Source of the DNA: Glaciimonas sp. PCH181
GTDB lineage: Bacteria > Pseudomonadota > Gammaproteobacteria > Burkholderiales > Burkholderiaceae_D
NCBI RefSeq assembly: GCF_003056055.1
Contig: NZ_PYFP01000006.1
Coordinates: 1 to 64,000 of the forward strand
Direction of reading: 5' to 3'
DNA: 64,000 nucleotides
In this document: positions 41,150 to 50,968 of the stretch, piece by piece
Position numbering within the stretch: the first letter of the stretch is position 1
Layout: each line of letters opens with the position of its first letter
The notes under the pieces: model-generated
Databases searched by the model: none
Seen by the model: the letters and a program-made list of their open reading frames with translations, nothing else
What the model was told of the DNA's origin: nothing
Made by a program: the position numbers and the translations under genes

Positions 41150-42366
41150 TGGCTATAGACGGCGCCAGGAAAATTTCAGTGTTATTAATGGTGTTGCTTT
41201 TGTTCTTGACCCAAGCGTGTACAGATATATTCTTACCGGGCTTGCCGATGATGGCAAAAGAATTCGGCACCACCATGGAAAGAATGAACCTAATAATATC
41301 GATATATAACTACAGCCAAGCTGTCGTCGTGCTCTTCATCGGAGTTATTAGCGATTTACGCGGGCGCCGCTCGACCATCCTTACGTGCCTGGCGCTGCAT
41401 ATAATCGCGACAATCTGGATCGCCCTTTCCTCGTCGTTATTTTGCATAATCATATTGAGGGCGGTCCAAGCCATGGGAAGCGCAGCAGTTTACATAATAT
41501 TGCGTTTGATCATCAAAGATACAATGGACAAGAAAACCCAGATTCACACTACCGGATTGCTGGTAGCAGGGTTAGTGCTCTCTCCAATATTGGCACCGGT
41601 GTTAGGTGCATGGATAATTAAACTATCAGATTGGAGAAACTGTTTCTGGGCGATCGCAAGTTTTGAAGTTCCATTATTCTGCTGGGCGCTGATGGCCATT
41701 AGGGAAACAAATAATAAACAGCTCGAATTCAGGTCCTCTTTCAGTCTCAAAAAACATTTTCTGAGTTATTACTCGGTGCTCAAAGATGGCTACTTTCTCG
41801 GCTTGGCCCTGATCCTTGGTTCCGTTTTTGCGGCTTTTTATGCATTCATCAGTATTTCCAGCTACTTGTACATTAATCAATACGGTATAAAAGAAACGAA
41901 CTATCCTTACGTTTTCATCGGCATCGCCATTTCCTATCTTATAGGTAACCGTCTGATGAGTAAGCTAAATGCAAACAACTTTCCGCCGCAACGCATCATC
42001 AGTTTCGGAATCTGTGTTTCGCTTATAGGAACCGCTTTTATACTAGCTGAATTAGTTATAAAAAATACACTCGTAACCATAGCGCTGACGACACTCGGAA
42101 CTTGTCTATTGCGATTAGCGACCGCGCTCATCAATCCTCCAATACAAGTTGTTGTGACCAATCACTTCAATGAAAAGGGTTCTCATGCGCTGGGCTTGCT
42201 GACCTGCATACAATATTCATTCGCCGCGATCGGCACTATGGTTGTATCGGGGCTGTCGTTTAACCCCAGCGGCAATTTTATGATCACCACTTTTGCATTC
42301 GTAGCATTGTCACTTGTCGGTTTTTTGCTCGCCTTCAAAAAAACTCTTCTCACACACTTAAACTGA
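41146..42366 (+). CDS. MFS drug-resistance transporter, Bcr/CflA type
   Basis: About 406 residues with twelve predicted membrane helices. The loop GVISDLRGRRSTIL is the MFS motif A, and FLTQACTDIFLPGLPMMAKEFG near the N-terminus is as in Bcr/CflA exporters (bicyclomycin, chloramphenicol and similar). It probably exports a drug or metabolite by proton antiport. ATA is frequent for Ile (at least ten in the first 120 codons), unlike the flanking genes, a sign of recent transfer. It is on the opposite strand to its neighbours, coupled to a 42-codon leader ORF. Confidence 0.88.
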   Translation: MMAIDGARKISVLLMVLLLFLTQACTDIFLPGLPMMAKEFGTTMERMNLIISIYNYSQAVVVLFIGVISDLRGRRSTILTCLALHIIATIWIALSSSLFCIIILRAVQAMGSAAVYIILRLIIKDTMDKKTQIHTTGLLVAGLVLSPILAPVLGAWIIKLSDWRNCFWAIASFEVPLFCWALMAIRETNNKQLEFRSSFSLKKHFLSYYSVLKDGYFLGLALILGSVFAAFYAFISISSYLYINQYGIKETNYPYVFIGIAISYLIGNRLMSKLNANNFPPQRIISFGICVSLIGTAFILAELVIKNTLVTIALTTLGTCLLRLATALINPPIQVVVTNHFNEKGSHALGLLTCIQYSFAAIGTMVVSGLSFNPSGNFMITTFAFVALSLVGFLLAFKKTLLTHLN

Positions 42367-42496
42367 GCAAAGCCGTCAATCGAAGTAAATGAGAGCGTGC
42401 AAACGGTGGGGATGGCAATATGGAAAACTTGGCGGCGCTCTTTTTCGCGGCGTTTGGTTGCCGCAATCTTGCTGGCATTTCAATAATATGAGATGG

Positions 42497-43057
42497 TCAT
42501 GCGGGTCGACTAGCGCACTCTGTCATCAGAGCCGCGAAATAGGGTAAACCCGGCGTGACCATAGTGGCATCTTTCGCTAAGTCGTCCCAAAGCCGCAACT
42601 GGACTGCATCTGCTGCATAAGGTCTGGCAATGAATGCTGTCGCGGCTTCAGCCGAAAATATACCACCTTGTAGCGCCAGACTGCGCTTGGAGTCATCCGA
42701 TAACTTGTCAAAATAATGGGTGTTGGTGGCGCATAAATAGCGCTTGGCGTCCACGTGCATACGAATCGGCTCTAGCACTGCAGGACTAAATAGACCTCGC
42801 AAATACGGTATCGCAAAATATTGATGGGTATCGTCTATGCCGCGCGCTGAAGGGGTTTCACCCTGTGGGTTCAGCAAATGTCCAAGATCATGCAGCAAGG
42901 CGGCACAGATTAATTCTGGCGCGGCACCGGCCTGCTCTGCCAGCGTTGCGGTTTGCAAAGCGTGTTCACGCTGAGTGACTGGTTCGCCGGAGTACATAGC
43001 GTCTCCTCCGGCATCAAATAAAGCGCATATTTCTGCTATAGACAACATTGGACTCAA
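42497..43057 (-). CDS. PhnZ-like HD-domain oxygenase (putative)
   Basis: A 186-residue HD-domain protein. Residues matching the metal ligands of PhnZ are all in place: His32, His56-Asp57 (in LLHDLGH), His78, His101 and Asp158, with Lys105 nearby. YSGEPVTQREHALQTA (22-37) has the Tyr and Glu of the PhnZ lid. PhnZ is a mixed-valent di-iron oxygenase that breaks the C-P bond of hydroxylated aminoethylphosphonate. No phosphonate-pathway partner (PhnY-type dioxygenase, transporter) is in the window, so the substrate is uncertain. It could instead be an HD phosphohydrolase. It is not transcribed with the efflux gene. Confidence 0.75.
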   Translation of the reverse strand: MSPMLSIAEICALFDAGGDAMYSGEPVTQREHALQTATLAEQAGAAPELICAALLHDLGHLLNPQGETPSARGIDDTHQYFAIPYLRGLFSPAVLEPIRMHVDAKRYLCATNTHYFDKLSDDSKRSLALQGGIFSAEAATAFIARPYAADAVQLRLWDDLAKDATMVTPGLPYFAALMTECASRPA

Positions 43058-43169
43058 CCTCAGAAAAGGTTAGCTACAATTTACCTACTGAATACTTGCT
43101 GAGAGCGATTTAATCGCGCCGGTGTATCAGCGCGCAAAGGCAAATTTAAGGAAGCGCAAAAACTATGCA

Positions 43170-43601
43170 TTAACCGCAACCGTGACCACCAGCGGTCTTA
43201 GCTGTCATTGACAAATCGCGCCCGGCATCACGTCCAATGCCTGCGTCATCCAGACGACGTAAATAGTCTTCCCACAGAGCGTCCTGCTCGCGACCTAATT
43301 TGTAAAGATAACTCCAGGTAAAAATGCCGCTGCCATGTCCATCGGAGAAGGTTGGCTTGACGGCGTAATTACCGACTGGATCCAGTGCAGCCAAGGTGAC
43401 GTTACGCTTGCCTGTTTGCAACGTTTCCTGTCCTTCGCCATGCCCCTGCACTTCGGCTGACGGCGAATACACGCGTAATAGTTCGAACGGTAACGAGAAA
43501 GCGGCACCGTCATCAAATACGACTTCTAGCAACGCAGATTTCTGGTGCGCGGTGAACGATACTGGAATCGGAGTAGGAGCTGATTGTTTGGAGCCAAGCA
43601 T
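43170..43601 (-). CDS. DUF971-family protein
   Basis: A 143-residue protein with one DUF971 domain (LLEVVFDDGAAFSLPFELLRVYSPSAEVQGHG, AVKPTFSDGHGSGIFTWSYLYKLGRE), the same fold as the N-terminal part of gamma-butyrobetaine hydroxylase. A His/Gly-rich end (TAGGHGCG) follows. Its function is unknown. In Burkholderiales it is usually next to ubiE; here about 2.3 kb separates them, holding the efflux gene and the HD gene. Confidence 0.9.
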   Translation of the reverse strand: MLGSKQSAPTPIPVSFTAHQKSALLEVVFDDGAAFSLPFELLRVYSPSAEVQGHGEGQETLQTGKRNVTLAALDPVGNYAVKPTFSDGHGSGIFTWSYLYKLGREQDALWEDYLRRLDDAGIGRDAGRDLSMTAKTAGGHGCG

Positions 43602-43666
43602 GGTTTATCCGAGAAAAAAATAAGGCGAATAGGGAAAGCGAATAAAAGTGCCCATTGAAAGCAAAA

Positions 43667-44110
43667 TCAAAAGGCAAATTCAATCGTAGAAAAAGCAGCG
43701 CGCAATGCTGGCAGCAAGGCTTGACGCTGCGCAAGCGTCACCGACGCGCCCGACTTCGCTGGCTGAATCGCGCCCCACACCGGCTGAGGAAAATGATCAT
43801 CATCCAGATAGCGCGGAATAACATGCCAATGTACATGCGGCGTCATATTGCCGAAACACGCCAGATTAATTTTTTCCGGCTGCATCACTACGCGTAGCGT
43901 TTGCTCGACCTGCCACACAGCGCGCATGAGGACGTCTCGATCTTCGGCCGATAAATCGGTCACTTCTTTGACATGCGCGTGCCAGATGACCCGACAAAAA
44001 CCAGGGTATTTGGCATCATCTACCAAGACTACCCTGTATTTTTCAGTGCGGCGCAGAACTTCTCCGCCCTCACTGACGCACAATTCACACAGCGCGGCGT
44101 TGGCTGCCAT
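43667..44110 (-). CDS. HIT-family protein
   Basis: A 147-residue histidine-triad nucleotide hydrolase. The triad reads HVHWHVIPR (HxHxHxx) in NMTPHVHWHVIPRYLDD, and CELC near the N-terminus may bind zinc. HIT enzymes split nucleotide phosphoramidates or diadenosine polyphosphates; the precise substrate is unknown. It starts 2 bases after the large oxidoreductase, so these are one transcription unit with DUF971 downstream. Confidence 0.92.
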   Translation of the reverse strand: MAANAALCELCVSEGGEVLRRTEKYRVVLVDDAKYPGFCRVIWHAHVKEVTDLSAEDRDVLMRAVWQVEQTLRVVMQPEKINLACFGNMTPHVHWHVIPRYLDDDHFPQPVWGAIQPAKSGASVTLAQRQALLPALRAAFSTIEFAF

Positions 44111-44112
44111 AG

Positions 44113-47100
44113 TTACACCAGAACCCGTTCGATACCGCCGTTGTTGGCGCGGCCTACGTAATCCGGTAACCAGTTTTCACCTAACAAATGCTTAGCCATT
44201 TCAACCACGATATAGTCCGCAGTGGTGCCGGAATCATCGTTGTAACGCGATAAGCCTTGCAAGCAAGATGGGCATGAAGTCAGAATTTTGACCTCACCAT
44301 CGAAGCCATCAGCACGTACTTTATCAGCGCCTTTGAGCATTTCTTCTTCCTTGCGGAAGCGGACTTGCGTCGAGACATCCGGGCGGCTCACACCAAAAGT
44401 ACCGGATTCGCCACAGCAACGCTCATTTTTTTCGATCTTCTGATTATCGATAGTCGTAATCAGTGCATTCACCGTTTTCAATGGATCCTGTAACTTCATC
44501 GGTGAATGGCAAGGGTCGTGGTACATGTAACGCGTGCCGTTGACGCCTTCCAATTTAAGATTTTTTTCCAGCAGATATTCGTGAATATCGATGATGCGGC
44601 AGCCCGGGAAAATCTTCTCAAACTCATAGCCTTGCAGCTGATCGTAACAAGTACCGCAAGACACCACGACAGTCTTGATATCGAGGTAATTCAGCGTATT
44701 TGCCATGCGATGGAACAGCACGCGATTGTCGGTAATAATCTTCTCGGCTTTGTCAAAATCGCCAGAACCACGTTGCGGATAACCGCAGCACAGATAACCC
44801 GGCGGTAGCACAGTTTGTACGCCGACGTGCCACAACATCGCTTGCGTCGCCAAGCCAACTTGAGAGAACAAACGCTCCGAACCGCAACCGGGGAAATAGA
44901 ATACAGCTTCGGTTTCGGCGGTTGTGGTGTGTGGATCGCGGATAATCGGGATGACTTTATCATCTTCAATATCCAGCAATGCACGCGCCGTCTTTTTCGG
45001 CAAATTACCGGGCATTTTCTTGTTGATGAAGTGAATCACCTGCTCTTTAATCGGTGCTTTTCCGATTGTCGATGGCGGTGCTTTAGTCTGCTTTTTGGCA
45101 AATTTTTTCAGTACATCATTTCCCAGACGTTGCGCCTTGAAGCCCCAATCTGTCATTACCTTGCGCGTCATGTTGATCGTCGCAGGGTCTTTGGCATTCA
45201 AGAAAAACATCGCTGCCGTCGTACCAGGATTAAACGATTTTTTGTTCATTTTGCGCAGTAGATTGCGCATGTTCATCGACACTTCACCGAAGTCGATATC
45301 GACCGGGCATGGCGTCAAACATTTATGACAGACAGTGCAATGATCGGCGACGTCTTCGAACTCTTCCCAATGCTTGATCGAAATGCCGCGCCGGGTCTGC
45401 TCTTCATACAAAAACGCTTCCACTAGCAACGATGTCGCCAGAATTTTATTCCGCGGCGAATACAGCAAATTAGCGCGTGGAACGTGCGTTGCGCAAACTG
45501 GCTTACATTTACCGCAACGCAAACAATCCTTGATGCTAGTGGCAATCGCGCCGATATCGCTTTGCTGCATGATCAGCGATTCGTGCCCCATCAGGCCAAA
45601 CGATGGCGTATAGGCATTGCTCAGATCTGCTTCGAGGCCCGGCAAATTCAACAACTTGCCTTTGTTGAAGCGCCCTTCCGGATCGACGCGGATTTTGTAA
45701 TCGCGAAAATCTTTTATTTCATCTTCGGTCAAGAATTCCAGCTTAGTAATGCCGATACCATGCTCGCCCGAGATCACACCGTCCAGCGAGCGCGCTAGCT
45801 TCATGATGCGTGCAACCGCAACGTGTGCATCTTGCAGCATTTCGTAATGGTCGGAATTTACCGGCAAATTGGTGTGGACATTGCCATCACCGGCATGCAT
45901 ATGGAGCGCCACGAACACGCGACCGCGCAGTATTTTTTTGTGGATCGCCGTGCATTCATCCAACACCAATTTGAACGCGCCTCCACTAAAAATCTGCCGC
46001 AATTGCGCGCGTACTTCATGCTTCCACGACACGCTGACAGTGCGATCCTGCACCACGTCAAACAGGCTAGCGTCCGGTTGCGCGAGCAAACGTTTTTCAA
46101 ACACCGCACTCAGACGATCCAGACCCAATACTGCCAATTCGGCCTTAGCCTCTATCAATGGCTTATCAAGCTGCGTCAGCAAATAGGTCCAGCGTGCCTT
46201 GGTTTTTAGCAGTAATTCTTCGGCCTGATGGACCCGATCTTCCAGTAGTTCCGCTGCCGGGATGTCGTCGCCATCCGCATCTTCGCTTTTGCCCAAAGGC
46301 AGATTGCCATTGCCGATAAAGAGCTGTAATTGCTCCAACAACTGAAGTTTATTTTTAATCGACAGCTCGATATTGATCCGCTCGATACCATCGGTGTACT
46401 CACCCATGCGGTTGAGCGGAATCACGACGTCTTCGTTGATTTTAAACGCGTTGGTATGTTTGGAAATCGCGGCAGTGCGTGAACGATCGAGCCAGAATTT
46501 TTTGCGTGCCTCCGGGCTAACAGCAACAAAACCTTCGCCGACACGATTGTTTGCCAGACGGACGACTTCCGAAGCGGCATGCGCTACAGCGTTTTCATCA
46601 TCGCCGACAATGTCGCCAAACAATGCCATCTTCGGTAACACGCCGCGCTTCGATTTGGTCGAGTAACCGACTGCGCGCAAATAACGCTCATCCAGATGCT
46701 CTAGACCGGCCAGGCGGATGGACGTAAACCCTTCGCCTCTGGCTGGCAAGCTATCGAGATAGTTTTTGATTTCAACAATCGACGGAATCGCATCCCGCGC
46801 CTGACCAAAAAACTCCAGACAAACGGTACGGGTGAATTTTGGCATTTTATGCAAAATCCACACGCCCGACGTAATCAGGCCGTCGCAACCTTCTTTCTGA
46901 ATGCCGGGCAAACCCGCCAGAAATTTATCGGTGACATCTTTACCCAAACCTTCTTTGCGGAAAGTACGGCCGGGGATTTCCAGAATTTCGGTCTTGAATA
47001 CAGCCTCTGCAGGATGTCCTTTTGCTGCCGGATGACGCCATTCCAGCTTGAAACGCGCCAATGGCGTGTCGTGAATTTTGCCGAGGTTATGATCGAGACG

Positions 47101-48129
47101 GGTTACATCCAGCCAGTCGCCGTTTGGATCGACCATTCTCCAGCTAGCCAGATTATCAAGCGCAGTGCCCCACAATAAGGCCTTCTTGCCGCCCGCATTC
47201 ATCGCGATATTGCCGCCGATGCAGGATGCCGAAGCCGAGGTTGGGTCCACCGCAAAGACGAAGCCAGCCTTCTCAGCCGCATCTGCGACGCGCTTGGTGA
47301 CAACACCCGCGCCGGAGAAAATGGTCGCATATTCGGTTTGGAGGCCGGGCAATATAGCCATTTCAACTTCGCCCAACTGCTCCAATTTTTCGGTATTAAT
47401 CACCGCTGAAAACGGCGTCAGCGGAATCGCGCCGCCGGTATAACCAGTGCCACCGCCCCGAGGAATAATGGTCAGCCCAAGTTCGATACAGCCCTTGACC
47501 AAGCCGGCCATCTCATCTTCGCCGTCTGGTGTCAGCACCACAAATGGATACTCTACGCGCCAGTCGGTGGCGTCAGTCACATGCGAGACACGCGATAAAC
47601 CGTCGAATTTAATATTATCTTTGGCGGTGTAGCGGCCCAAAACTTTATTCGTACGTTTGCGCAAATCGTATGTTTTACGGAATTCGTCTGAAAATTTAGT
47701 AATCGCCAGACGCGCAGCTTGCACCAGCGCCTCGACGTTGGCGTTGCGGCGAACCGCGTCTGCGTCGCTCTCTTCGGTTTGCGCGATATCCAAACGCCGC
47801 TTGTCAACTTCCGCCAAGCGATGGTTCAGTGCATCGATCAATGCCTGACGACGTTTAGGATTGTCGAGCATGTCATCTTGCAAATACGGATTGCGCCTGA
47901 CGACCCAGATATCACCTAATACTTCGTACAACATCCGTGCCGAACGACCGGTCTGCCGCTTGGAACGTAATTCGTCGAGCAAGGCCCACGAAGCCTCGCC
48001 GAGTAGACGAATCACGATTTCGCGATCCGAAAACGACGTGTAGTTATAGGGGATTTCGCGCAAGCGCGTAGGGGTTGCGCCATTCGGCACATCTGATAAT
48101 AAGGCTTGGATTTGTACTGGGGCGTTCAT
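44113..48129 (-). CDS. Giant FAD/iron-sulfur oxidoreductase (DUF3683, GlcD-GlcF type fusion)
   Basis: A 1338-residue oxidoreductase joining what are separate subunits in glycolate or lactate dehydrogenases. The N-terminal DUF3683 region is about 1-180. The FAD-binding PCMH part has [19 protein letters not shown] and [23 protein letters not shown]. The C-terminal FAD-oxidase part has [15 protein letters not shown] and [14 protein letters not shown]. Two 4Fe-4S sites follow ([11 protein letters not shown] and [15 protein letters not shown]). Two CCG-type domains end it ([32 protein letters not shown]). The substrate is probably a D-2-hydroxyacid, unproven. The electron acceptor is likely the quinone pool. 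Confidence 0.88.
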   Translation of the reverse strand: MNAPVQIQALLSDVPNGATPTRLREIPYNYTSFSDREIVIRLLGEASWALLDELRSKRQTGRSARMLYEVLGDIWVVRRNPYLQDDMLDNPKRRQALIDALNHRLAEVDKRRLDIAQTEESDADAVRRNANVEALVQAARLAITKFSDEFRKTYDLRKRTNKVLGRYTAKDNIKFDGLSRVSHVTDATDWRVEYPFVVLTPDGEDEMAGLVKGCIELGLTIIPRGGGTGYTGGAIPLTPFSAVINTEKLEQLGEVEMAILPGLQTEYATIFSGAGVVTKRVADAAEKAGFVFAVDPTSASASCIGGNIAMNAGGKKALLWGTALDNLASWRMVDPNGDWLDVTRLDHNLGKIHDTPLARFKLEWRHPAAKGHPAEAVFKTEILEIPGRTFRKEGLGKDVTDKFLAGLPGIQKEGCDGLITSGVWILHKMPKFTRTVCLEFFGQARDAIPSIVEIKNYLDSLPARGEGFTSIRLAGLEHLDERYLRAVGYSTKSKRGVLPKMALFGDIVGDDENAVAHAASEVVRLANNRVGEGFVAVSPEARKKFWLDRSRTAAISKHTNAFKINEDVVIPLNRMGEYTDGIERINIELSIKNKLQLLEQLQLFIGNGNLPLGKSEDADGDDIPAAELLEDRVHQAEELLLKTKARWTYLLTQLDKPLIEAKAELAVLGLDRLSAVFEKRLLAQPDASLFDVVQDRTVSVSWKHEVRAQLRQIFSGGAFKLVLDECTAIHKKILRGRVFVALHMHAGDGNVHTNLPVNSDHYEMLQDAHVAVARIMKLARSLDGVISGEHGIGITKLEFLTEDEIKDFRDYKIRVDPEGRFNKGKLLNLPGLEADLSNAYTPSFGLMGHESLIMQQSDIGAIATSIKDCLRCGKCKPVCATHVPRANLLYSPRNKILATSLLVEAFLYEEQTRRGISIKHWEEFEDVADHCTVCHKCLTPCPVDIDFGEVSMNMRNLLRKMNKKSFNPGTTAAMFFLNAKDPATINMTRKVMTDWGFKAQRLGNDVLKKFAKKQTKAPPSTIGKAPIKEQVIHFINKKMPGNLPKKTARALLDIEDDKVIPIIRDPHTTTAETEAVFYFPGCGSERLFSQVGLATQAMLWHVGVQTVLPPGYLCCGYPQRGSGDFDKAEKIITDNRVLFHRMANTLNYLDIKTVVVSCGTCYDQLQGYEFEKIFPGCRIIDIHEYLLEKNLKLEGVNGTRYMYHDPCHSPMKLQDPLKTVNALITTIDNQKIEKNERCCGESGTFGVSRPDVSTQVRFRKEEEMLKGADKVRADGFDGEVKILTSCPSCLQGLSRYNDDSGTTADYIVVEMAKHLLGENWLPDYVGRANNGGIERVLV

Positions 48130-48303
48130 TTATTTGGGAAGTAGGCTGCCGCTGAATAAGCATTTTAGCCTATAGATAAGACTCGCGACGGCAAGCTAGT
48201 GTTTGTGCGGCGTCAGCTGTGTTGCCAACGACACAACCAGGCATAGAAATAAGCAATTTAATTGATATAAACAATCAACTTATAAATATCAATAGTATTA
48301 ATC

Positions 48304-48309
48304 TATAAT
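48304..48309 (+). promoter_or_regulatory. Possible promoter -10 box for two small ORFs
   Basis: TATAAT lies in a strongly A/T-rich stretch (48250-48315), 32 bases upstream of the first small ORF. No good -35 is present at the right distance, so this is tentative. Confidence 0.4.
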
Positions 48310-48340
48310 TATTCCATCAATCAATTTCAGAAAGCCTGCT

Positions 48341-48418
48341 ATGTGGTATTCACTTTTAACCAATGTAGTTGATGAAATCGTCATCACCCTTGCTGAATAC
48401 GCTGCATCTAAGGGCTAA
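48341..48418 (+). CDS. Small ORF (25 aa), uncertain
   Basis: ATG at 48341 opens a 25-codon frame, MWYSLLTNVVDEIVITLAEY then AASKG, ending TAA at 48416. It would form one amphipathic helix. It lies 35 bases before a second small frame and downstream of a possible promoter. The ribosome binding site is weak. Function unknown; it may be a leader peptide or chance. Confidence 0.3.
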   Translation: MWYSLLTNVVDEIVITLAEYAASKG

Positions 48419-48452
48419 ATTATTCCCGTTGTCATCAAAATGGAGCGCAATC

Positions 48453-48608
48453 ATGAATACCGGCAAACAAGTTCTCAATAATCGTTACTCTGGTCTTTCC
48501 CACCTTCTCAGCGCCCAGCCTTGGCAAGTGCGTATTCTGCCCGCGCTGGTCGTGCTACTCATAACACCGGCATTGGCGAGCGTATTTTTGAGTGGTCTGG
48601 CGGTCTGA
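48453..48608 (+). CDS. Small membrane protein (51 aa)
   Basis: ATG at 48453 follows TGGAGCGCAATC, a good ribosome binding site. The 51-residue protein has a polar N-terminal half (MNTGKQVLNNRYSGLSHLLS) and one C-terminal hydrophobic helix (ILPALVVLLITPALASVFLSG). The site and the tail suggest a real small membrane protein. No family is recognised. It lies between the giant oxidoreductase and the YqaA-like gene, both on the other strand. Confidence 0.5.
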   Translation: MNTGKQVLNNRYSGLSHLLSAQPWQVRILPALVVLLITPALASVFLSGLAV

Positions 48609-48752
48609 CTTACTTAGAGCTTCCTCGCGCCTACGCAAGTTTGTTCCCGCAACGAACATGCCAAATCTGCGAACGAAGACAGTACGCTAGTACGGAGTCG
48701 CCAAAAACGGCCAAGGCACAATGCCGCAGAGGTGATTTTGCGTAAGTCCTTT

Positions 48753-49244
48753 TTAGAACAACCAATGCGCCACCTGCCGCCAGAAGCCATCCGGTACCGA
48801 TAGCAGCAACCAAGTCATCGCGATGTAGCGTAAAAATTTTCCAATGGCCATGTACAGCACGCTCGGCCAAAACGGCAAATGCAACCAGCCAGCCAAGGTG
48901 CAGAGCGGATCGCCAATGATCGGCAACCAGCTTAACAGCATGGTTTTAGGGCCGTACCGCTCTAACCAATGAAACCAGCGTGTCTTACGTTCACGCGCAA
49001 AAGCTTTCTTGGCACTGTAGCCCATCCAATAATCCAATGCGCCGCCGAGCGTATTGCCCGCGGTCGCCACAAAAATTACCGGCCAATATAGCGCCGCATT
49101 GGCTTTGATGACGGCAAACACTGCCGGCTCAGAGCCCATCGGCAATAAGGTCGCCGACACAAAACTGACGATGAATACGGACCATAAACCAATGGTCGGC
49201 ACCGCCAGCACGCCTAACACCCAAACAACTGCGGATTCGATCAT
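48753..49244 (-). CDS. YqaA/DedA-like membrane protein
   Basis: A 163-residue protein of the SNARE-associated (VTT/DedA) superfamily, YqaA type. It has about five hydrophobic segments, with FVSATLLPMGSEPAVFAVI and the conserved GNTLGGALDYWMGYSAKKAF, plus LPIIGDPLCTLAGWLHLPF. DedA-family proteins act as lipid carriers or proton-dependent transporters in membrane upkeep; the role of YqaA is unproven. It is divergent from ilvA with a 197-bp shared upstream region. Confidence 0.9.
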   Translation of the reverse strand: MIESAVVWVLGVLAVPTIGLWSVFIVSFVSATLLPMGSEPAVFAVIKANAALYWPVIFVATAGNTLGGALDYWMGYSAKKAFARERKTRWFHWLERYGPKTMLLSWLPIIGDPLCTLAGWLHLPFWPSVLYMAIGKFLRYIAMTWLLLSVPDGFWRQVAHWLF

Positions 49245-49441
49245 AAAAACTCAATAGTATTGCAGTGAAAAAATCGCCTGTTCTCTTAAAACAAACGCCA
49301 GAAACGCGTTCTTCTAACCATTCGCGCCAATGCGCAAAGCCGTCCATTATAATGATCGGCTCTCTTGATATCAGATATTCCTGAAACCTGACCTGACGTT
49401 TGCGGCCTGGGAGCCTGTCGCAACGCTAATTTGACCTGACT

Positions 49442-50968
49442 ATGACTACAGATTATTTGCAAAAAATCTTGACCGCCCGCGTCTATGACGTTGCGCAGGA
49501 ATCGCCGCTTGAGCTAGCGCCTACTCTGTCAGGGAAGTTTGAGAATCAGATTTATTTTAAACGCGAAGATATGCAAAGCGTGTTTAGTTTTAAGTTGCGC
49601 GGCGCCTATAACAAGATGGCGAGCCTGACGCCGCAGCAATTGAAACGCGGCGTGATTTGCGCCTCAGCCGGTAACCACGCCCAAGGGCTAGCACTCTCAG
49701 CGGCCAAGTTGGGCTGCCGTGCCATGATCGTGATGCCGACGACTACCCCATTGGTCAAGGTGGACGCCGTGCGCGCGCGCGGCGGCGAAGTTGTGCTGTT
49801 CGGCGATTCTTACACCGATGCCTATAACCACGCGCTAACGCTGGAAAAGAAACACAAACTAACCTTTGTGCATCCGTTTGACGATCCGCACGTGATCGCT
49901 GGTCAGGGCACTGTCGGCATGGAAATCTTGCGTCAGCATGCCGGGCCGATTCATGCTATTTTCGTCCCTATCGGCGGCGGCGGCCTGATCGCCGGGATTG
50001 CGGCCTACGTCAAAGCAGTTCGTCCTGAAATCAAGATCATTGGCGTTCAAACCATCGATTCGGACGCTATGGCGCGCAGTTTGCAAGCCGGTCGTCGCCT
50101 CACCTTGGGCGATGTCGGGCTATTTGCCGATGGTACTGCGGTCAAACTGGTAGGCGAAGAAACCTTCCGCTTGGCTAAACTGTATATCGATGAAGTTATT
50201 TTGGTGGATACCGCCGCCGTCTGCACGGCAATCAAAGATGTATTTCAAGACACGCGCAGCATTCTGGAGCCGTCCGGCGCCTTATCGGTGGCCGGAGCAA
50301 AAGCTTACATCGAACGCGCCAAAGGCACGCGCAAGCCGATCAAGAATCAGACGTTGATCACCATCGCCTCGGGTGCCAACATGAATTTTGACCGGCTGCG
50401 TTTCGTCTCCGAGATGGCCGATGTCGGTCAGTCACGCGAAGCCGTATTTGCCGTCACAATACCGGAAGAGCGCGGCAGCTTCCGACGCTTTTGCGAGATT
50501 GTCGGCGACCGTAACGTCACCGAATTCAACTATCGGATCAGCGACGAACAGGCGGCTCACATATTTGTCGGCGTACAAATCTCCACCCGCGACGAATCCG
50601 GGCAGATCGCAAAAAACTTCGAAAAACATGGTTTTAGTACGCTCGATCTGACCCATGACGAACTGGCCAAGGTGCATATCCGCCATCTGGTCGGCGGCAA
50701 AAGTCAGTTGGCGCACGACGAACTGCTATACCGCTTTGAATTTCCTGAGCGTCCCGGCGCGTTGATGCGTTTTCTGAATTGCATGGCCCCTAACTGGAAT
50801 ATAAGTCTGTTCCATTATCGTAGTCAGGGTGGCGATGTCGGCCGTATTTTGACCGGCCTGCAAGTGCCGAAAAAAGAAATGAAAGCATTCCGTGAATTTT
50901 TGGCCAGCATGGGTTACCGCTACTGGGACGAAAGCGAAAATCCGGTTTATAAGCTATTTTTAGGATAA
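49442..50968 (+). CDS. ilvA: Threonine ammonia-lyase, biosynthetic
   Basis: A 508-residue PLP enzyme turning threonine into 2-oxobutanoate and ammonia, the first step of isoleucine synthesis. The PLP Lys is Lys51 in SVFSFKLRGAYNKM. The phosphate-binding loop is IGGGGLIAGIAAYV. Two C-terminal ACT-like domains (REAVFAVTIPEERGSFRRFCEIV; ELLYRFEFPERPGALMRFLNCM) bind isoleucine and valine, so feedback inhibition is expected. Length matches the long biosynthetic form, not the short catabolic TdcB. Confidence 0.97.
   Translation: MTTDYLQKILTARVYDVAQESPLELAPTLSGKFENQIYFKREDMQSVFSFKLRGAYNKMASLTPQQLKRGVICASAGNHAQGLALSAAKLGCRAMIVMPTTTPLVKVDAVRARGGEVVLFGDSYTDAYNHALTLEKKHKLTFVHPFDDPHVIAGQGTVGMEILRQHAGPIHAIFVPIGGGGLIAGIAAYVKAVRPEIKIIGVQTIDSDAMARSLQAGRRLTLGDVGLFADGTAVKLVGEETFRLAKLYIDEVILVDTAAVCTAIKDVFQDTRSILEPSGALSVAGAKAYIERAKGTRKPIKNQTLITIASGANMNFDRLRFVSEMADVGQSREAVFAVTIPEERGSFRRFCEIVGDRNVTEFNYRISDEQAAHIFVGVQISTRDESGQIAKNFEKHGFSTLDLTHDELAKVHIRHLVGGKSQLAHDELLYRFEFPERPGALMRFLNCMAPNWNISLFHYRSQGGDVGRILTGLQVPKKEMKAFREFLASMGYRYWDESENPVYKLFLG

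Noticed and set aside
42412-42486. 24-residue frame MAIWKTWRRSFSRRLVAAIL then LAFQ after the efflux gene, resembling a twin-arginine signal
   Set aside because: No ribosome binding site at a workable distance and nothing follows the signal-like part; at most a remnant.
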